This document shows positions 15,714 through 16,110 of a DNA stretch of 16,110 nucleotides, in pieces. The DNA comes from Clostridia bacterium. Its GTDB lineage: Bacteria; Bacillota; Clostridia; Oscillospirales; CAG-272. Position numbers and translations under genes: made by a program. The stretch covers positions 1 through 16,110 of the forward strand of contig JAFQWT010000084.1 in assembly GCA_017407375.1 (NCBI GenBank), written 5' to 3'. Within the stretch, counting starts at the first letter, position 1, and each line of letters starts with the position of its first letter. Below the pieces are notes generated by a model, which made no database searches, had not been told where the DNA came from, and saw only the letters and a program-made list of their open reading frames with translations.

Positions 15714-15742
15714 ATTATAGCGCATTTTTTGCCAAAAAGCAA
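15714..15742 (-). promoter_or_regulatory. Probable comM promoter
   Basis: On the minus strand TATAAT (15719-15714) has TTGCTT (15742-15737) 17 bases upstream, a good -10 with a weak -35. This gives a leader of about 95 bases. A second candidate, TTGACG (15672-15667) with TACAAA (15649-15644) at 17 bases, would give a shorter leader. The first lies immediately next to the hairpin array. Confidence 0.6.
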
Positions 15743-15757
15743 CCCAAAAGGCGGCGT

Positions 15758-15909
15758 GATGAGATACAAGGGCGGAGCGCCTTTGACGATATACACGCTG
15801 ACGCGTGATGAGATACAAGGGCGGAGCGCCCTTGACGATATACACGCTGACGCGTGATGATATACCGCCTGTGGGCGGATGATATACACCGCGCGGAGCG
15901 CGGTGATGA
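15758..15909. repeat. Hairpin array with conserved GATGATATAC-type linkers
   Basis: Six short inverted repeats are separated by a 10-base linker. Linkers: GATGAGATAC (15758), GACGATATAC (15785), GATGAGATAC (15807), GACGATATAC (15834), GATGATATAC (15856), GATGATATAC (15878), then a decaying GATGA at 15905. Palindromes: AAGGGCGGAGCGCCTTT (15768-15784), ACGCTGACGCGT (15795-15806), AAGGGCGGAGCGCCCTT (15817-15833), ACGCTGACGCGT (15844-15855), CGCCTGTGGGCG (15866-15877) and ACCGCGCGGAGCGCGGT (15888-15904). They come only in lengths 17 and 12. The first four form a 49-bp tandem direct repeat (15758-15806 and 15807-15855) with one difference. The linkers are constant while stems differ yet stay self-complementary. 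It is not a CRISPR array. The function is unknown; a REP/BIME-like extragenic repeat or structured RNA are options. Confidence 0.9.
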
Positions 15910-15914
15910 AAGTC

Positions 15915-16048
15915 CCCTCTCAGTCGCGTTCCGCGCCAGCTCCCCCCGAGGGGGAGCCCTTCGGAATGCCGAGCTTCACTTTTGTTTGCGTTCGTCTAAT
16001 ATCGGCCTCGCCCTTTGGGAGAGGTGGCGGCGCAGCCGACGGAGAGGG
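15915..16048. repeat. Inverted-arm element interrupting the hairpin array
   Basis: The 44-base arm at 15915-15958 and the reverse complement of 16005-16048 match at 32 of 44 positions without gaps by hand alignment; both begin CCCTCTC then a base then GTCG. Each arm folds on itself twice. The left arm has CGCG/CGCG and GCTCCCC/GGGGAGC, while the right arm has CGGC/GCCG and CCTC-CCC/GGG-GAGG type stems, so differences between arms preserve pairing. The 46-base centre (15959-16004) is more AT-rich and shows no gene. GCGGTGA occurs on both sides (15900-15906 and 16058-16064), a possible but weak sign of target duplication. I know of similar interspersed repeats in gut Clostridia, but cannot name a described family. 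It could be a non-autonomous mobile element. Confidence 0.7.
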
Positions 16049-16060
16049 CGAGGGGTGGCG

Positions 16061-16110
16061 GTGAGATGCACGCTGACGCGTGATGAGATACAAGGGCGGG
16101 GCGCCCTTGA
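16061..16110. repeat. Hairpin array resumes to the right edge of the window
   Basis: After the inverted-arm element, a degenerate linker GTGAGATGC (16061-16069) leads into ACGCTGACGCGT (16070-16081), linker GATGAGATAC (16082-16091) and AAGGGCGGGGCGCCCTT (16092-16108), followed by GA, the first bases of the next linker. The order and sequences are those of the 49-bp unit on the left, so this is the same array and it continues outside the window. Confidence 0.9.

Noticed and set aside
15518..15889. A 123-codon minus-strand ORF through the hairpin array with repetitive residues (CISSR, VYHH, VYIV)
   Set aside because: Its repeated peptide is only the translation of the GATGATATAC linkers and palindromes, there is no ribosome binding site, and it overlaps the comM promoter and start. 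Similar ORFs in databases would be misannotations.
15758..15909. The array as a CRISPR locus
   Set aside because: The constant part is only 10 bases, the variable parts are 12 or 17 bases and palindromic, some variable parts recur, and there is no cas gene nearby.

Overview
The window looks like chromosomal DNA of a GC-rich member of the Bacillota, most likely a gut-type Clostridia lineage. The evidence is a PyrR attenuator of the Bacillus type, a clostridial-type alanyl-tRNA synthetase with a cysteine-rich insert, AGGAGG-type ribosome binding sites at nearly every gene, and an HTH-plus-membrane-helix regulator of a kind common in Clostridia. The strong GC bias produces long antisense shadow ORFs, which are left out. 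No tRNA, rRNA, CRISPR array, transposase or phage gene was seen.

Left part (1-4028, minus strand): a pyrimidine cluster read as promoter, PyrR-controlled attenuator, pyrR, pyrC, carB. carB runs off the left edge and only its first 690 codons are here. carA and pyrB are not between these genes. The leader allows two exclusive folds: a PyrR-binding hairpin that lets a terminator form, or a long-range antiterminator that uses the 3' strand of the first hairpin and the 5' strand of the terminator.

Middle (4029-10530, plus strand): three back-to-back inverted repeats separate the pyr promoter from a divergent, near-consensus promoter for a three-gene carbohydrate operon. The genes are a GH2 enzyme with both catalytic glutamates and a glucuronidase-type NxK motif, a beta-propeller protein resembling oligogalacturonate lyases, and a 1093-residue protein resembling six-hairpin (alpha/alpha)6 glycosidases with a C-terminal beta-rich module. 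None has a signal peptide, so I infer cytosolic processing of an imported, probably uronate-containing oligosaccharide or glycoside. No transporter or dedicated regulator is present. The third gene uses AGA/AGG arginine codons far more than the first. A bidirectional terminator ends the operon.

Right part (10566-15742): a minus-strand XRE-type regulator with four predicted membrane helices is divergent from alaS, each with its own sigma-70-type promoter. The alaS leader is too short for a T-box. alaS ends at a bidirectional terminator and faces a minus-strand comM/yifB-type AAA+ gene.

Right end (15613-16110): there is no convincing gene here. After the comM promoter comes an array of short, different inverted repeats joined by a conserved 10-base linker (GATGATATAC and variants), including a 49-bp unit in tandem. 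It is interrupted by an element made of two diverged inverted arms, each with its own two hairpins, after which the array resumes and leaves the window. This repeat region is the least explained part of the window.
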